DNA of 64,000 nucleotides from Actinomycetospora lutea. GTDB lineage: Bacteria; Actinomycetota; Actinomycetes; Mycobacteriales; Pseudonocardiaceae. Location of the stretch: contig NZ_JAQZAL010000004.1 in assembly GCF_028737205.1 (NCBI RefSeq), positions 1 through 64,000 of the forward strand, read 5' to 3'. The position numbers were made by a program, and so were the translations under genes. The notes under the pieces are model-generated. The model saw only the letters and a program-made list of their open reading frames with translations. It was not told where the DNA came from and did not search any database. Numbering within the stretch: position 1 is the first letter of the stretch; each line of letters starts with the position of its first letter. Below, in pieces: positions 24,842 to 34,256 of this stretch.

Positions 24842-26320
24842 TCAGCCGCCGTGCCCGCGCCCGTTGCCGTTGCCGTTGCCGTTTCCGCGACCGTTGCCGT
24901 TGCCGTGGCCCTTCGGGGTGCCCCCGCCCCCGCCGCCGTCCCCACCGGAGTCCTCGGCGATGGCGGAGTCGTCACCATCAGCTGGTGCGGCCCGCGCTGC
25001 GGTGCTGCGCGAGGTCTCCGACCTGGGGGAGGCGGCCGACACGACCTCCTCGACCGAGGTCGGGGTCCCGCTGCTCGGCGGGACGGGCACGATCGGCGGT
25101 CCCGCCGCCGGCGGCAGCGGCAGGGCAGCCAACGGGGCGGCGGACGACGCCGGGGGCGGCTCCTGTCGGGGTTCGGCCGCGAGTGTGACGAGCCCGGCCG
25201 CGCCGAAGACCCCGGCGAGTCCCGCCACCACTCCCACGACTCGACGCGATGGACGCCAGGAGGCCGCGAGCACCGCGCGATGGCGCCCGCCGACGTGCCC
25301 GGGAGCAGTGCGGTGCTCCGGGGTGGCGGGCGATCCGCCGCCGGCGGGAGCAGGAACGCCGGCCAACGGCATCGGACCGGACCGCGCGGCGTCGCCATCG
25401 GTCGCGATCTCGGTTCTCCGATGCGCGCCGACCGGCGGGTCCGGGCGTTCCGCCGCCGAGGACCGCCCCGCCGGCCCCGGGGAGGACTCCGCGGCCGCGG
25501 TGAGCAGGCGGGCGGCGGCGGTGGCGCTCGGACGCCGCTGGGGATCGTGCTCGAGCAGGGCCCGCAGCGCCTGCCCGAGCCGCTGTGGGTCGTGGGTGGG
25601 CCGGACGCCGGCGGCGGCGGGCTCGAGGGCCGGGTCGCCGCCGTCCGGGGGCGGTGTGCCCAGCAGCGCCGTGTGGAGCGTGGCGCCGAGGGAGAACAGG
25701 TCGGCGGCGGCCGTCGGCGGGTCCCCGCGGACGAGCTCGGGAGCCATGTAGCGCGGGGTCCCGGCGAAGAGGCGGTCGCCCGCGCCGAGCTCGGCGTCGA
25801 TCACCGCGATGCCGAAGTCGGTGACGGTGACCGTGTCGTCGGGACCGATCATGACGTTGCCCGGCTTGATGTCGCGGTGCACGATCCCGCGCTCGTGCAT
25901 CGCCGCGAGGCCCTCGGCGATCTGGGCGCCGATGGCCGCGACGCGGGCGGCGGGGAGGGGGCCGTCCCGGTGGAGCAGGTCGGCGAGCGATGGAGCGTCC
26001 AGGTACTCCATGACCAGGCAGACTTCGCCGTCGAGCTCGCTCATGTCGTAGATCGCGGCCAGCCGCGGGTGGTGCAGGCGCGCGGCGACCCGACCCTCGC
26101 GGTGCGCCCGCTCCCGGATCATGCGTTCGCGCACCGCGTCGAGCGCGGACCCGCCGCGCAACCGCTTCACCGCGACGTCGCGGTCGAGCAGCTGGTCGTG
26201 GGCCCGCCACACCGAGCCGGATCCGCCCCGTCCCACCGGAGCGAGCAGGACGTACCGCCCGCCCACCACCTGCCCCGGCTCGATGGTCGGAGTGCTCGGC
26301 ACCGTCGTCGGAGTCGACAT
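24842..26320 (-). CDS. Ser/Thr protein kinase, PknB-like, membrane anchored
   Basis: The 492-residue protein has a complete kinase domain to about residue 275: the glycine loop PVGRGGSGSVWRAHD, the catalytic lysine in VAVKRL at 52, the HRD motif in IVHRDIKPGNVM, and DFG in VTDFGIAV. A linker leads to one transmembrane helix (VVGVVAGLAGVFGAAGLV), then a proline/serine-rich outer region. No PASTA domains follow. The C-terminus is instead a Gly-Asn-Arg repeat (GNGNGRGNGNGNGNGRGHGG). The stop lies just inside that simple-sequence run. Substrates are unknown. Confidence 0.9.
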   Translation of the reverse strand: MSTPTTVPSTPTIEPGQVVGGRYVLLAPVGRGGSGSVWRAHDQLLDRDVAVKRLRGGSALDAVRERMIRERAHREGRVAARLHHPRLAAIYDMSELDGEVCLVMEYLDAPSLADLLHRDGPLPAARVAAIGAQIAEGLAAMHERGIVHRDIKPGNVMIGPDDTVTVTDFGIAVIDAELGAGDRLFAGTPRYMAPELVRGDPPTAAADLFSLGATLHTALLGTPPPDGGDPALEPAAAGVRPTHDPQRLGQALRALLEHDPQRRPSATAAARLLTAAAESSPGPAGRSSAAERPDPPVGAHRRTEIATDGDAARSGPMPLAGVPAPAGGGSPATPEHRTAPGHVGGRHRAVLAASWRPSRRVVGVVAGLAGVFGAAGLVTLAAEPRQEPPPASSAAPLAALPLPPAAGPPIVPVPPSSGTPTSVEEVVSAASPRSETSRSTAARAAPADGDDSAIAEDSGGDGGGGGGTPKGHGNGNGRGNGNGNGNGRGHGG

Positions 26321-26612
26321 GGCCCCCCTCGCCCGCCTGCTACTCCTAGGGTGTCGCCGATCGTGACCTCTCCGTTACAGGATCGCCCGGGGCTTCGCTG
26401 ACGTCCGCCGGTCGCACGATGCGGACACGGACGCACACCCACGGTCGTCGCCCCTGGTTCTTCCGTGTGACGGGTCCTTGGCAGGGTCACACGGTGCGCC
26501 CACCATCGGTCGCGTCGCTGCGTCGTTCCGCGGGGCCACCGCAGGATCACCCGGTGTCCGGAGATCTCCTGCACCCGATGGCAGGTCTCGCAGGCCCTTG
26601 CGAGGAGGAGAG

Positions 26613-26984
26613 ATGTCCGAGATCGGGAAGACACACATCGTCGTCATGTGGACGGTCGCACCGGACGACGTCGCCGAGGGTGATCGAATCTTCGAGAGCC
26701 ACGGGAAGTGGATGACGGGCCACTCGCGCGAAGGTGATACGGCGCTCCTGGACTACAGCATCTCGAAGGGTCCCGAGTTGGAGAATCCGCTCGACCCCGA
26801 TTCCGCCGAGACGGGCAACACGATGTTCGTCCTCGACGAGTTCTACGAATCACCGGCCGGCGTGGTCGAGCACTGGCGGCTCGCCGGCGAGGGCTGGGAG
26901 GACCTCGGCGCCTTCATGGAGTGGAGTGCGAGGACGAAGGTCAGCACCATGCACAACGGGACGCTCGTCCAGGCCCTCTGGTAG
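26613..26984 (+). CDS. hypothetical protein, 123 residues
   Basis: The start is supported by GAGGAGGAG immediately upstream. The product reads THIVVMWTVAPDDVAEGDRI, FESHGKWMTGHSREGDTALL, VLDEFYESPAGVVEHWR and ends TKVSTMHNGTLVQALW. The pattern of strands and a Y-E-S-P-A-G-V-V-E-H-W helix suggests a dimeric alpha/beta barrel like the ABM proteins. I cannot assign a family with certainty. The gene is monocistronic and divergent from the kinase gene. Confidence 0.65.
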   Translation: MSEIGKTHIVVMWTVAPDDVAEGDRIFESHGKWMTGHSREGDTALLDYSISKGPELENPLDPDSAETGNTMFVLDEFYESPAGVVEHWRLAGEGWEDLGAFMEWSARTKVSTMHNGTLVQALW

Positions 26985-27158
26985 GAGCGGCCGGGCGCGG
27001 GCCGGACGACCCGGACCGCCGGCGGTCGACGACGGGGGCGGGATGGCCTCCGGCCGGATCGGGGGAGCGCCCCCCATCGCCGGGGGAGCGCCCGATGGGT
27101 CGGCGAGCCGGAGCAGGTCACGGTGGATCGGTCACCACGTCGTCATCGGGGAACCGTC

Positions 27159-27731
27159 ATGGACACCGTCACGAGCAACAGCGGGCGCCGGGGGCGAGCG
27201 CGCCGCAGCGGGTACGAAGGACTGCGGGACGACCTGGTCGCCGCACACCCCCAGCACGCCCGGTTCCTGCAGGACCGCTGGTACCACCACCTGACCACCT
27301 CCCAGCGGGCCGCGGACCGCGCGCGCAACTGGGTCTACGTCAGCCGCTTCGTCTCGGTGGCGGGTCTGGCGCTCCTGCCGGCGATCGTGACCCTGCAGGG
27401 CAGCCACCCCCTGAGCCTCGCGCTGCAGAGCCTCGCGATCGTCACCAGCGTCCTTGTCGCTCTCAGCGGCGGCGTCCTCAGCATCGCGAGGGTCCACGAG
27501 CGCTGGCGGCTCAGCCACGGGCTGCAGGAGAAGCTCGGCCGCGCGGGGTGGGATCTGATCCACTGCCCGGCGTCGTTCGCGGTCTTCCACGCCACGGTGG
27601 AGCGCGACCTCGCGGCCGCCGAGCTCGTCTACCAGTCGAGTGTCGCGGCGGTCGCCGCCCCCGTCGGGGAGGACGGCGCGGAGCGTCGCGGGGGCGAGCG
27701 TCCGACGGGTCTGACCCCGGTCATCGCCTGA
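27159..27731 (+). CDS. DUF4231 membrane protein
   Basis: The 190-residue protein has FLQDRWYHHLTTSQRAADRA followed by two transmembrane segments (YVSRFVSVAGLALLPAIV and LAIVTSVLVALSGGVLSI). A juxtamembrane helix (RVHERWRLSHGLQEKL) comes next. This is the DUF4231 plan. Related SLATT-type proteins are linked to nucleotide-signalled or membrane-damage systems, but nothing of that kind is adjacent, so no function is claimed. An alternative GTG start lies 36 bases upstream. Confidence 0.7.
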   Translation: MDTVTSNSGRRGRARRSGYEGLRDDLVAAHPQHARFLQDRWYHHLTTSQRAADRARNWVYVSRFVSVAGLALLPAIVTLQGSHPLSLALQSLAIVTSVLVALSGGVLSIARVHERWRLSHGLQEKLGRAGWDLIHCPASFAVFHATVERDLAAAELVYQSSVAAVAAPVGEDGAERRGGERPTGLTPVIA

Positions 27732-27748
27732 TCCTCGACTGCGTGGGC

Positions 27749-28960
27749 TCACCACCTCCGGCTCTCGACGATCCCGACGACGATCATGAGGGCGGTGAGC
27801 GCGAGCGTCCCGACGGCGATGGTCGACAGCGCCGCGTCGAGGGGGAGCGCGGTCGTGAGGACGCCGATCAGCAGGGCCGGGAGCCCGGCGCCCAGATAGA
27901 AGGCGGAGTAGACGGCCGCGGCGGTGCGGCTGGCTCGCCCGGGTGAAGCCATCGTGCTGACGGTCGTGGTCGCCCCGCTGTAGAGCAGGCCGTTGGCGAG
28001 GCCCGCGACGACGCACGCGGTGAGGACCGCGACGAGCGAGCCCACCCCGATCGCGAGGACCCCGAGCGACACCGCCAGGGCGACCAGCCCGACGAGCTGG
28101 GAGCGACGCGGTCCCAGCCGGGCGACCACGGGGACGGTCAGCACCGACCACACCAGGAGCGCCCCGGCGACACCTCCCGCGAACAGCGGGTCACCGAGGC
28201 CGAGGAAACGGTCGGCGACCGAGGAGATCAACCCGAGGAAGATGCCGACGACCGCCCAGCCGAGGAAACCGTTCACGGCGGCGATGACGAGGGCCCGTCG
28301 GGCCGTGCGGGTCGTGCCGGGGTCGCCGTCGCCGTCGGGGACGGGCGTGCCGTCGCGACCATCGGGCACGCTCGCGAGCCCGACGAAGACGACGCCGAGC
28401 AGCACCAGGTTCACGCCGAAGGGCAGGAGGCCGGGAGTCGGGCCGTGACCGGCGAGTGCGCCCCCGAGGACGGGCCCCGCACCCGTGCCGAGGATGAACA
28501 CGATCGCCGACACCCCGCCGGCGCGTGCCTTGTCCGCGCCGCCGGTCGCGACCGCGACCCCGGCGCCGGTGATCACGGCGAGCGCGATGCCGTAGGCGAC
28601 ACGCCCGAGGATCAGCCACCCGGTGCTGGTCGCGAGGGCGAGCGCGAGGGAGCCGGCCGCGGCGATGACGATGCCGCAGCGCATGACGCGACGCGGGGAC
28701 AGGCGGTCGCCCAGGGGGCCCAGCAGGAACACCGCGGGCACGCTGACCAGGGGATAGACCGCGTAGACGGCCGCGAGCGTCACGTCGGTGAAGCCGAGCT
28801 GTGCCTGGTAGGCGGGGTAGAGCGGGCTCGGGATGCCGGCGCCGGCCGCCGACAGGGCGAGCAGCGCGAGCGCCCAGGCCCGCGCCGACCGAGAGGACGG
28901 TGCCGGCGACGATCTCCTCGAGGGTCGTGGCCCGGCTGACGGGGACGCGGCGCCGCTCAT
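27749..28960 (-). CDS. MFS transporter
   Basis: The 403-residue protein shows about twelve hydrophobic segments in two halves with a charged central loop (DGRDGTPVPDGDGDPGTTR). The MFS signature between helices 2 and 3 is LGPLGDRLSPRRVMRCG. The N-terminus is serine/proline rich before the first helix. It is divergent from a LysR gene with a 72-base gap, the usual layout of a regulator and the exporter it controls. The substrate is unknown. Confidence 0.9.
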   Translation of the reverse strand: MSGAASPSAGPRPSRRSSPAPSSRSARAWALALLALSAAGAGIPSPLYPAYQAQLGFTDVTLAAVYAVYPLVSVPAVFLLGPLGDRLSPRRVMRCGIVIAAAGSLALALATSTGWLILGRVAYGIALAVITGAGVAVATGGADKARAGGVSAIVFILGTGAGPVLGGALAGHGPTPGLLPFGVNLVLLGVVFVGLASVPDGRDGTPVPDGDGDPGTTRTARRALVIAAVNGFLGWAVVGIFLGLISSVADRFLGLGDPLFAGGVAGALLVWSVLTVPVVARLGPRRSQLVGLVALAVSLGVLAIGVGSLVAVLTACVVAGLANGLLYSGATTTVSTMASPGRASRTAAAVYSAFYLGAGLPALLIGVLTTALPLDAALSTIAVGTLALTALMIVVGIVESRRW

Positions 28961-29019
28961 GGCCGCGACGATGCGTGGCGCGACCGTTCAGCACCAGCGC
29001 AAGATTCTTCACCGAGCGC

Positions 29020-29032
29020 GTAGCATCGCTAC
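29020..29032 (+). promoter_or_regulatory. palindrome GTAGC-ATC-GCTAC
   Basis: A perfect 5-3-5 inverted repeat ends immediately before the LysR start codon, inside the divergent MFS/LysR intergenic region. It may be a LysR operator or affect initiation of the regulator. Its T-rich partner half site, expected for LysR boxes, is not obvious. Confidence 0.4.
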
Positions 29033-29935
29033 ATGATCGATCCGCGGTTGCGGACGCTGCAGCTCGTGGCCCACCACGGCTCGGTGAGTGCCGCGGCCAG
29101 GGCGCTGCACTTCACCTCGTCCGCGGTGTCCCAGCAGCTGCGCGCGCTGTCCGACGAGCTCGGGGTGGTACTGGTCCGCCAGGTCGGGCGTCGCATGGAA
29201 CCCACGGCGGCCGGACACGTCCTGCTGCGGCACGCCGAGGCGTTGCACGCCCGTGCCGAGGTCGCGCGCGCGGAGCTGGCCGGCGTCGAGGACTCACCGG
29301 GCACGATCGGCCTGTGCGGGTTCTCCACCGCGGCGGCGAGGTTCCTCGTCCCCGCGGCCGCCGCACTGCGCGACCGGTTCCCCGGTCTGGTGATCCAGGT
29401 CGTGGAGGCAGAACCGGCGCGCTGCATCGATCTGTTGCTGGCCGGCGACTGTGACCTCGCACTGCTCGTGGTCGACGACAGCGTCCCGTCCGAGACCGAC
29501 GAGCGCTTCGAGCAGCACACCGTGCTCGACGAACCGATCGACCTCGCCGTCCCGGTCGGGCACCACCTCACGACCCGGTCCGAGGTGACCCTGGTCGACG
29601 CCGCGGCCGAGTCGTGGATCACGTGCCGTCCCGGCAGCGCGTACCACCGGCTCACCCTGGCCGCGTGCCAGGCCGCCGGGTTCCGCCCGAGCGTCGCCCA
29701 TCACGCCGAGGAGTGGGACACCGGCACGGCGCTCGTCGCCCACGGCTTCGGGATCTTCATGCTCCCCCGGCTGGCTCCGGTGGCTCCCGGGACCGACGTG
29801 GTGCGGGTGCGCCTGAGCGGGACGGCGGCGCCGATCCGGCGCGTCGTGGCCGTGACCCGGGCGGGCGGCGCGGCGCAGCCCGTCATCGTCCACGCGCTGA
29901 CCTCGATCACGAGGTCGGCGGAGTCGTCGCGGTAG
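29033..29935 (+). CDS. LysR-family regulator
   Basis: The 300-residue protein has an N-terminal winged helix (LQLVAHHGSVSAAARALHFT, then SSAVSQQLRALSDELG). A periplasmic-binding-protein-like effector domain follows (GLCGFSTAAARFLVPAAAAL, DLALLVVDDSVPSETDE, ITCRPGSAYHRLTLAACQ). This is typical LysR length and order. It is divergent from the MFS gene and very likely controls it. The effector is unknown. There is no room for a leader between the palindrome and the ATG. Confidence 0.9.
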   Translation: MIDPRLRTLQLVAHHGSVSAAARALHFTSSAVSQQLRALSDELGVVLVRQVGRRMEPTAAGHVLLRHAEALHARAEVARAELAGVEDSPGTIGLCGFSTAAARFLVPAAAALRDRFPGLVIQVVEAEPARCIDLLLAGDCDLALLVVDDSVPSETDERFEQHTVLDEPIDLAVPVGHHLTTRSEVTLVDAAAESWITCRPGSAYHRLTLAACQAAGFRPSVAHHAEEWDTGTALVAHGFGIFMLPRLAPVAPGTDVVRVRLSGTAAPIRRVVAVTRAGGAAQPVIVHALTSITRSAESSR

Positions 29936-29969
29936 CGGCGCCTGCGGGGGGTCGGCCCGGCGAGGGACC

Positions 29970-30503
29970 TCAGGCCTTCGCCCACTCGGACACGACCGCG
30001 AGCGCCTTCCTGTCCGGCGCGCCGATCCCGGGCTCGGCGGCAGCGGGGTCCACGGCGGCCCGGCGCTCGGCCGGGTCGGGCGAGGTGAGCGCGTGGACGT
30101 GGTCGACGAGCGTCCACAGGTAGCCCTTGGGGTCGCGCTTGCCGCCGGCCGGGCGGCCGAGGGCGGCGCGCAGGGTCTTGACGGGCCCCTTCTCGTTGTC
30201 GGGGATCCACTGCGCGTCCACGCCCCGCCCGAGGCGGTCGAGGTCGGGCTCGGGCAGCCGCCCGTCCGCGGCGAGCGCGGCGAGGGAGTCGAGGACCTGG
30301 GCCCGTACGCCGCCGGCGTCGTCGTCGACCATCGCGCACCAGGTCACGACGGTGCCGAGGGTGCTCGCGGTCTCCGGGTCGAGGGTGCCCTCGCGCCACC
30401 AGTCGCCCAGCGTGCCGGCCGAGGGGCGGCGGTCGTCGCGGTCGTCCGAGGACAGCGCGTGCAGCAGCGGGCGGAGGCGCTCGAGATCGGGTGTCTCTGA
30501 CAT
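29970..30503 (-). CDS. hypothetical helical protein, 177 residues
   Basis: The protein is acidic and alpha-helical by eye (TPDLERLRPLLHALSSDD, VRAQVLDSLAALAADGRLP, GYLWTLVDHVHALTSPDPAE). Spaced short helices suggest a HEAT-like arrangement. No catalytic motif is visible and I do not recognise a named family. It stands alone between the LysR and acetoacetyl-CoA synthetase genes, convergent with the former. Confidence 0.65.
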   Translation of the reverse strand: MSETPDLERLRPLLHALSSDDRDDRRPSAGTLGDWWREGTLDPETASTLGTVVTWCAMVDDDAGGVRAQVLDSLAALAADGRLPEPDLDRLGRGVDAQWIPDNEKGPVKTLRAALGRPAGGKRDPKGYLWTLVDHVHALTSPDPAERRAAVDPAAAEPGIGAPDRKALAVVSEWAKA

Positions 30504-30739
30504 CGCCGGTGATCCTGTCAGCGGAGCCCCGGCGCAGGAAGTCTCCTGCTCGACGAGATCGCCGGGCCCGGGGGTCCGGCTCCGTGGTCCGGAGGGGGGT
30601 CCGCCGTGGCTCGACCGCGGGGCCCGACGAGCCGGTCACCGACCTCGCGCTCCGGCGTCCGGTCGGACACCGCGGCCGTCGACGAGACCGCGACGGCCCT
30701 GCGGAGCCGGCTGGGCCGCCACCTCGCGAGGACGCGCCG

Positions 30740-32680
30740 TCACCGCGCGCCGTAGGCGTCCACGAAGGCGGGCACCGCGTCCGCCCCGCGCACGGCGTCG
30801 GCGCTGATGACCTCCTCGATCGCGCGCCCGCGCAGCACCTGCTTGACCGGGCGCTCCAGCTTCTTGCCGGTCAGCGTGCGCGGGACGGCCGGCACGGCGG
30901 CGATCAGATCGGGCACGTGCCGCGGCGACAGGTGGCGGCGCAGCCCGCCGGCGATCCGGGAGCGCAGGTCGTCGTCGAGCTCGGCGCCGGGCGCGAGCTC
31001 GACGAACAGCAGCAGGTCGCCCGCCCCGCCCGCGTCGTCCTCGAGGTGCACGACCAGCGAGTCGGTCACCTCGGGCATGTCCTCGACGATGTCGTAGAAC
31101 TCGGCGGTGCCCAGGCGCACCCCGCCGCGGTTCAACGTCGCGTCGGAGCGCCCCGTGATCACGCAGGTGCCCCGGTCGGTGAACCGCACCCAGTCGCCGT
31201 GGCGCCAGACGCCCGGGAAGGTGTCGAAGTAGGCCTCGCGGTAGCGCTCGCCGTTCGGGTCGTTCCAGAACCCCACCGGCATCGACGGCATCGGCGCCCG
31301 CACGACCAGTTCGCCCAGCTGCTCGACGACCGGGTCGCCGTCCTCGTCGAACGCGGCGACGTCGTGGCCGAGCGCGGGACCCGACATCTCGCCGCGGTAC
31401 ACCGGCTGCCAGGGGCCGCCGCCGACGAAGCCGGTGCAGACGTCGGTCCCGCCGCTGAACGGGTTGAGGACGACGTCCGGGCCGAGGTGCTCGTAGACCC
31501 AGTCGAACGCCTCCGGGGGCAGCGGCGCCCCGGTCGTCCCCAGCTGGCGCAGCTGGGGCCAGCGGGACGGGACGACGCCCTCCCGGCGGCAGGCCATCAG
31601 GTAGCCGGGGCTCGCGCCCAGCAGCGCGACCCCGGTCTCGGCGGCGAGCCGCCACTGCGCCTCCAGGTCCGGCCACAGCGGGTTGCCGTCCAGCAGCACG
31701 ACGGCGCCGCGGTGCAGCAGCACCGAGATCGTGATGTTCCACATCGCCCAGGCGGTGGTGGTGAACCACAGCGTCCGGTCGCCGGGGTGGATGTCGAAGT
31801 GCAGCCCGAACAGCCGCAGGTGCTCGAGCAGGATGCCGCCGTGCCCGTGGACGATCGCCTTGGGCAGCCCGGTGGTGCCCGAGGAGAACAGCACGTAGAG
31901 CGGGTGGTCGAACGGGACCTCGGCGAACTCGAGCGGGCCCGGCGCGGCGAGCAGCTCGTCCCACGTCATCGCGTCCGGCACCGGGTGCGGTCCGTAGTCC
32001 AGGCCGACGACGTGCTGCACGGTCGGCAGGCCCGCGCGGATCGTCGCCAGCTCGTCGCGCTGGTCGATCTCCTTGTCGCCGTAGCGGTAGGACGCGACGG
32101 CGAGCAGCACGGTCGGGGAGAGCTGGCCGAGCCGGTCGACGACGCTGCGGGCGCCGAACTCGGGCGCGCACGCCGCCCAGATCGCCCCCAGGCTCGCCGC
32201 GGCCAGGAACACCACGATCGTCTCGGGGACGTGCGGCAGGTACCCGACGACCCGGTCGCCCTCCCCGACGCCGAGGCGCTGCAGGCCGGCCCGCGCGCGT
32301 CCCACCTGCTCGCGCAGCTCGCCGAACGTGAGCTCCTGCGGCCCGCGCGTCTGGGAGCGGGCGATGATCGCCGTGCGGTCGGTGTCCTCGTCGGTGCCGA
32401 GCATGTGCGCGGCGTAGTTCAGCCGGGCCCCCGGGAACCACTCCGCCCCCGGCATCGCCGACGACCCGAGCACCCGGTCGTAGGTGCCCGGCACCCCGTA
32501 GTACTCCCAGATCGAGCCCCAGAACTCCTCCGGCCGGTCCACCGACCAGCGCCACAGGGCCGCGTAGTCGTCGAACTCGAGCCCGCGCGTCGACGACAGG
32601 TACGCGAGATACGCGCCGAGGCCGGTGCCGTCCAGCGGGCCGGGGGGACGGAGCAGCGTCGGTCCGTCGGGAGCGTCCAT
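30740..32680 (-). CDS. acetoacetate-CoA ligase
   Basis: The 646-residue enzyme is of the acetoacetyl-CoA synthetase type. It has an N-terminal ACS-like helix block (YDRVLGSSAMPGAEWFPG, ARLNYAAHML), the AMP-binding loop YVLFSSGTTGLPKAIVHG, and WFTTTAWAMWNITISVLL. The C-terminal hinge is GRSDATLNRGGVRLGTAE, and the catalytic lysine lies in RTLTGKKLERPVKQ. It activates acetoacetate with ATP and CoA in the cytosol. The ATG fits the family's N-terminus; longer frames do not. A 7-bp inverted repeat lies 125-150 bases upstream. Confidence 0.85.
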   Translation of the reverse strand: MDAPDGPTLLRPPGPLDGTGLGAYLAYLSSTRGLEFDDYAALWRWSVDRPEEFWGSIWEYYGVPGTYDRVLGSSAMPGAEWFPGARLNYAAHMLGTDEDTDRTAIIARSQTRGPQELTFGELREQVGRARAGLQRLGVGEGDRVVGYLPHVPETIVVFLAAASLGAIWAACAPEFGARSVVDRLGQLSPTVLLAVASYRYGDKEIDQRDELATIRAGLPTVQHVVGLDYGPHPVPDAMTWDELLAAPGPLEFAEVPFDHPLYVLFSSGTTGLPKAIVHGHGGILLEHLRLFGLHFDIHPGDRTLWFTTTAWAMWNITISVLLHRGAVVLLDGNPLWPDLEAQWRLAAETGVALLGASPGYLMACRREGVVPSRWPQLRQLGTTGAPLPPEAFDWVYEHLGPDVVLNPFSGGTDVCTGFVGGGPWQPVYRGEMSGPALGHDVAAFDEDGDPVVEQLGELVVRAPMPSMPVGFWNDPNGERYREAYFDTFPGVWRHGDWVRFTDRGTCVITGRSDATLNRGGVRLGTAEFYDIVEDMPEVTDSLVVHLEDDAGGAGDLLLFVELAPGAELDDDLRSRIAGGLRRHLSPRHVPDLIAAVPAVPRTLTGKKLERPVKQVLRGRAIEEVISADAVRGADAVPAFVDAYGAR

Positions 32681-32804
32681 GGTCTGCAGATGGTGCCGGT
32701 TCGCGCCCCGCGGGCCCACCCGTCGCTCCGACGGGCCCGGCCCGTCGCCGGTCTCGCCCGGACGCCCGCTCGTCGTACGCGTTCGGACGATCGGTTGCGC
32801 CAGT

Positions 32805-32830
32805 TGGACAGGTAGCGCATGGTCTGTCCA
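32805..32830 (-). promoter_or_regulatory. inverted repeat TGGACAG-N12-CTGTCCA
   Basis: Perfect 7-base arms separated by 12 bases lie upstream of the acetoacetate-CoA ligase gene, in a 358-base gap that otherwise holds nothing recognisable. The size and spacing suit a dimeric repressor. Confidence 0.4.
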
Positions 32831-33038
32831 GCCCTGGTGGTCCTTGCCCGGCCCCACGGCGAGGTCCGGGCGTTGACCCCCTCAGCGCCGGGGCCGACCG
32901 CACCGTCACCGACGCCTTTCGCGTCGTCCGGCGCCGGACCGCTGCCCCCCGGTGGTCCGACCGCGCCGCGACGTCGCACGCCGCCGCCGCCGTCAGGGGA
33001 GCGTGGGGCGGTGCGGCGTCGGTGACGGTGTGCGCCCG

Positions 33039-34256
33039 TCACGCCAGCGGCACCGCCGGGTCGGCGTGCCGCGCGCGGTCGAAGGTCTCCTCGAGCCGGA
33101 CCAGCCGGGCGATCGGGTCGGTGACGTCCCAGATGTTGACGTTCATGCCCGCCAGCACGCGCCCGCCGGCGAGCCAGAACGCCACGAACTCGCGCGAGGA
33201 GAGGTCGCCGCGCACCACGACCTCGTCGTACTCGCCGGGCGCGACGTAGCCGGTGTACTCCATGCCGAGGTCGTACTGGTCGGTGAAGAAGTACGGCAGG
33301 TGGTCGTACTCGGTGTCGTCGCCGAGCATGGCGCGCGCCGCGGCGGGCCCGCCGTTCAGCGCGTTGTCCCAGTGCTCCACCCGCAGGTGCCGCTCGAACG
33401 CGGGGTACCAGAGGTTGGCGACGTCGCCCGCCGCGTGGACGTCCGGGTCGGACGTGCGGTGGCGGGCGTCGACGACGACGCCGTCGGAGACCTCGAGGCC
33501 CGCCGCCTCGGCCAGGTCGGTGTTCGGGGTGATGCCGACGCCGACCACGACCGCGTCGGCGTCGATCTCGGTGCCGTCGGCCAGCCGGACGCCGGTGACC
33601 CGCCCGTCCTGCCCGCGGATCCCGGCGAGGTCCGTGTCGACGCGCAGGTCGACGCCGTGCTCGCGGTGCAGCGCGGCGAAGACCTCGGCGATCTCGGGGC
33701 CGAGGACGCGCAGCAGCGGCAGCGGCGCGGACTCGATCAGGGTGACCGCGACGCCGGCGATCCGCGCCGCGGCGGTGACCTCGAGGCCGATCCACCCGCC
33801 CCCGATCACGACCATGCGCGAGGACGACCGGATCGCGGCCGCGATGGTGTCGCTGTCCCCGAGGGTGCGCAGGAGGTGGACGCCGTCGAGGTCGGTGCCG
33901 GGCACGGGGAGCCGCCGCGGGGACGACCCGGTGGTGAGGAGCAGCGTGCGGTAGCCGACCCGCTCCCCGTCGGCCAGGACGACCTCGTGGGCGTCGCGGT
34001 CGACGGCGCTCGCGCGCACGCCCGTCCGCAGCTCGATGCCGTGCTCGGCGTACCAGTCGGCGGGGTGCAGGTACACGGCGTCGCGGCCGGCGTTGCCCTG
34101 CAGGTACTCCTTCGACAGCGGCGGCCGGTCATAGGGCCGCTCCTGCTCGTCGCCGATCAGCACGATCCGGCCCGCGCCGCCCTCCCGGAGGGTCTCCGCC
34201 GCCTTCGCCCCGGCCAGCCCCGCGCCCACGATCACGTGGGTCCCGTCGTCCGCCAT
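33039..34256 (-). CDS. FAD-dependent ferredoxin/rubredoxin reductase-like
   Basis: The 405-residue flavoprotein has an FAD-binding GxGxxG (VIVGAGLAGAKAAETLR), PYDRPPLSKEYLQ, and a second NAD(P) Rossmann motif (MVVIGGGWIGLEVTAAA). The second FAD contact is DPDVHAAGDVANLW. The C-terminal reductase domain contains WDNALNGGPAAARAML, typical of oxygenase-coupled ferredoxin reductases. It probably passes electrons from NAD(P)H to a ferredoxin, but no ferredoxin gene is adjacent. It is on the same strand as the acetoacetate-CoA ligase, 358 bases upstream of it. Confidence 0.85.
   Translation of the reverse strand: MADDGTHVIVGAGLAGAKAAETLREGGAGRIVLIGDEQERPYDRPPLSKEYLQGNAGRDAVYLHPADWYAEHGIELRTGVRASAVDRDAHEVVLADGERVGYRTLLLTTGSSPRRLPVPGTDLDGVHLLRTLGDSDTIAAAIRSSSRMVVIGGGWIGLEVTAAARIAGVAVTLIESAPLPLLRVLGPEIAEVFAALHREHGVDLRVDTDLAGIRGQDGRVTGVRLADGTEIDADAVVVGVGITPNTDLAEAAGLEVSDGVVVDARHRTSDPDVHAAGDVANLWYPAFERHLRVEHWDNALNGGPAAARAMLGDDTEYDHLPYFFTDQYDLGMEYTGYVAPGEYDEVVVRGDLSSREFVAFWLAGGRVLAGMNVNIWDVTDPIARLVRLEETFDRARHADPAVPLA

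Noticed and set aside
30491-32815. Long plus-strand frame opposite the acetoacetate-CoA ligase gene
   Set aside because: The minus-strand gene has all synthetase motifs. The plus frame is compositional noise.
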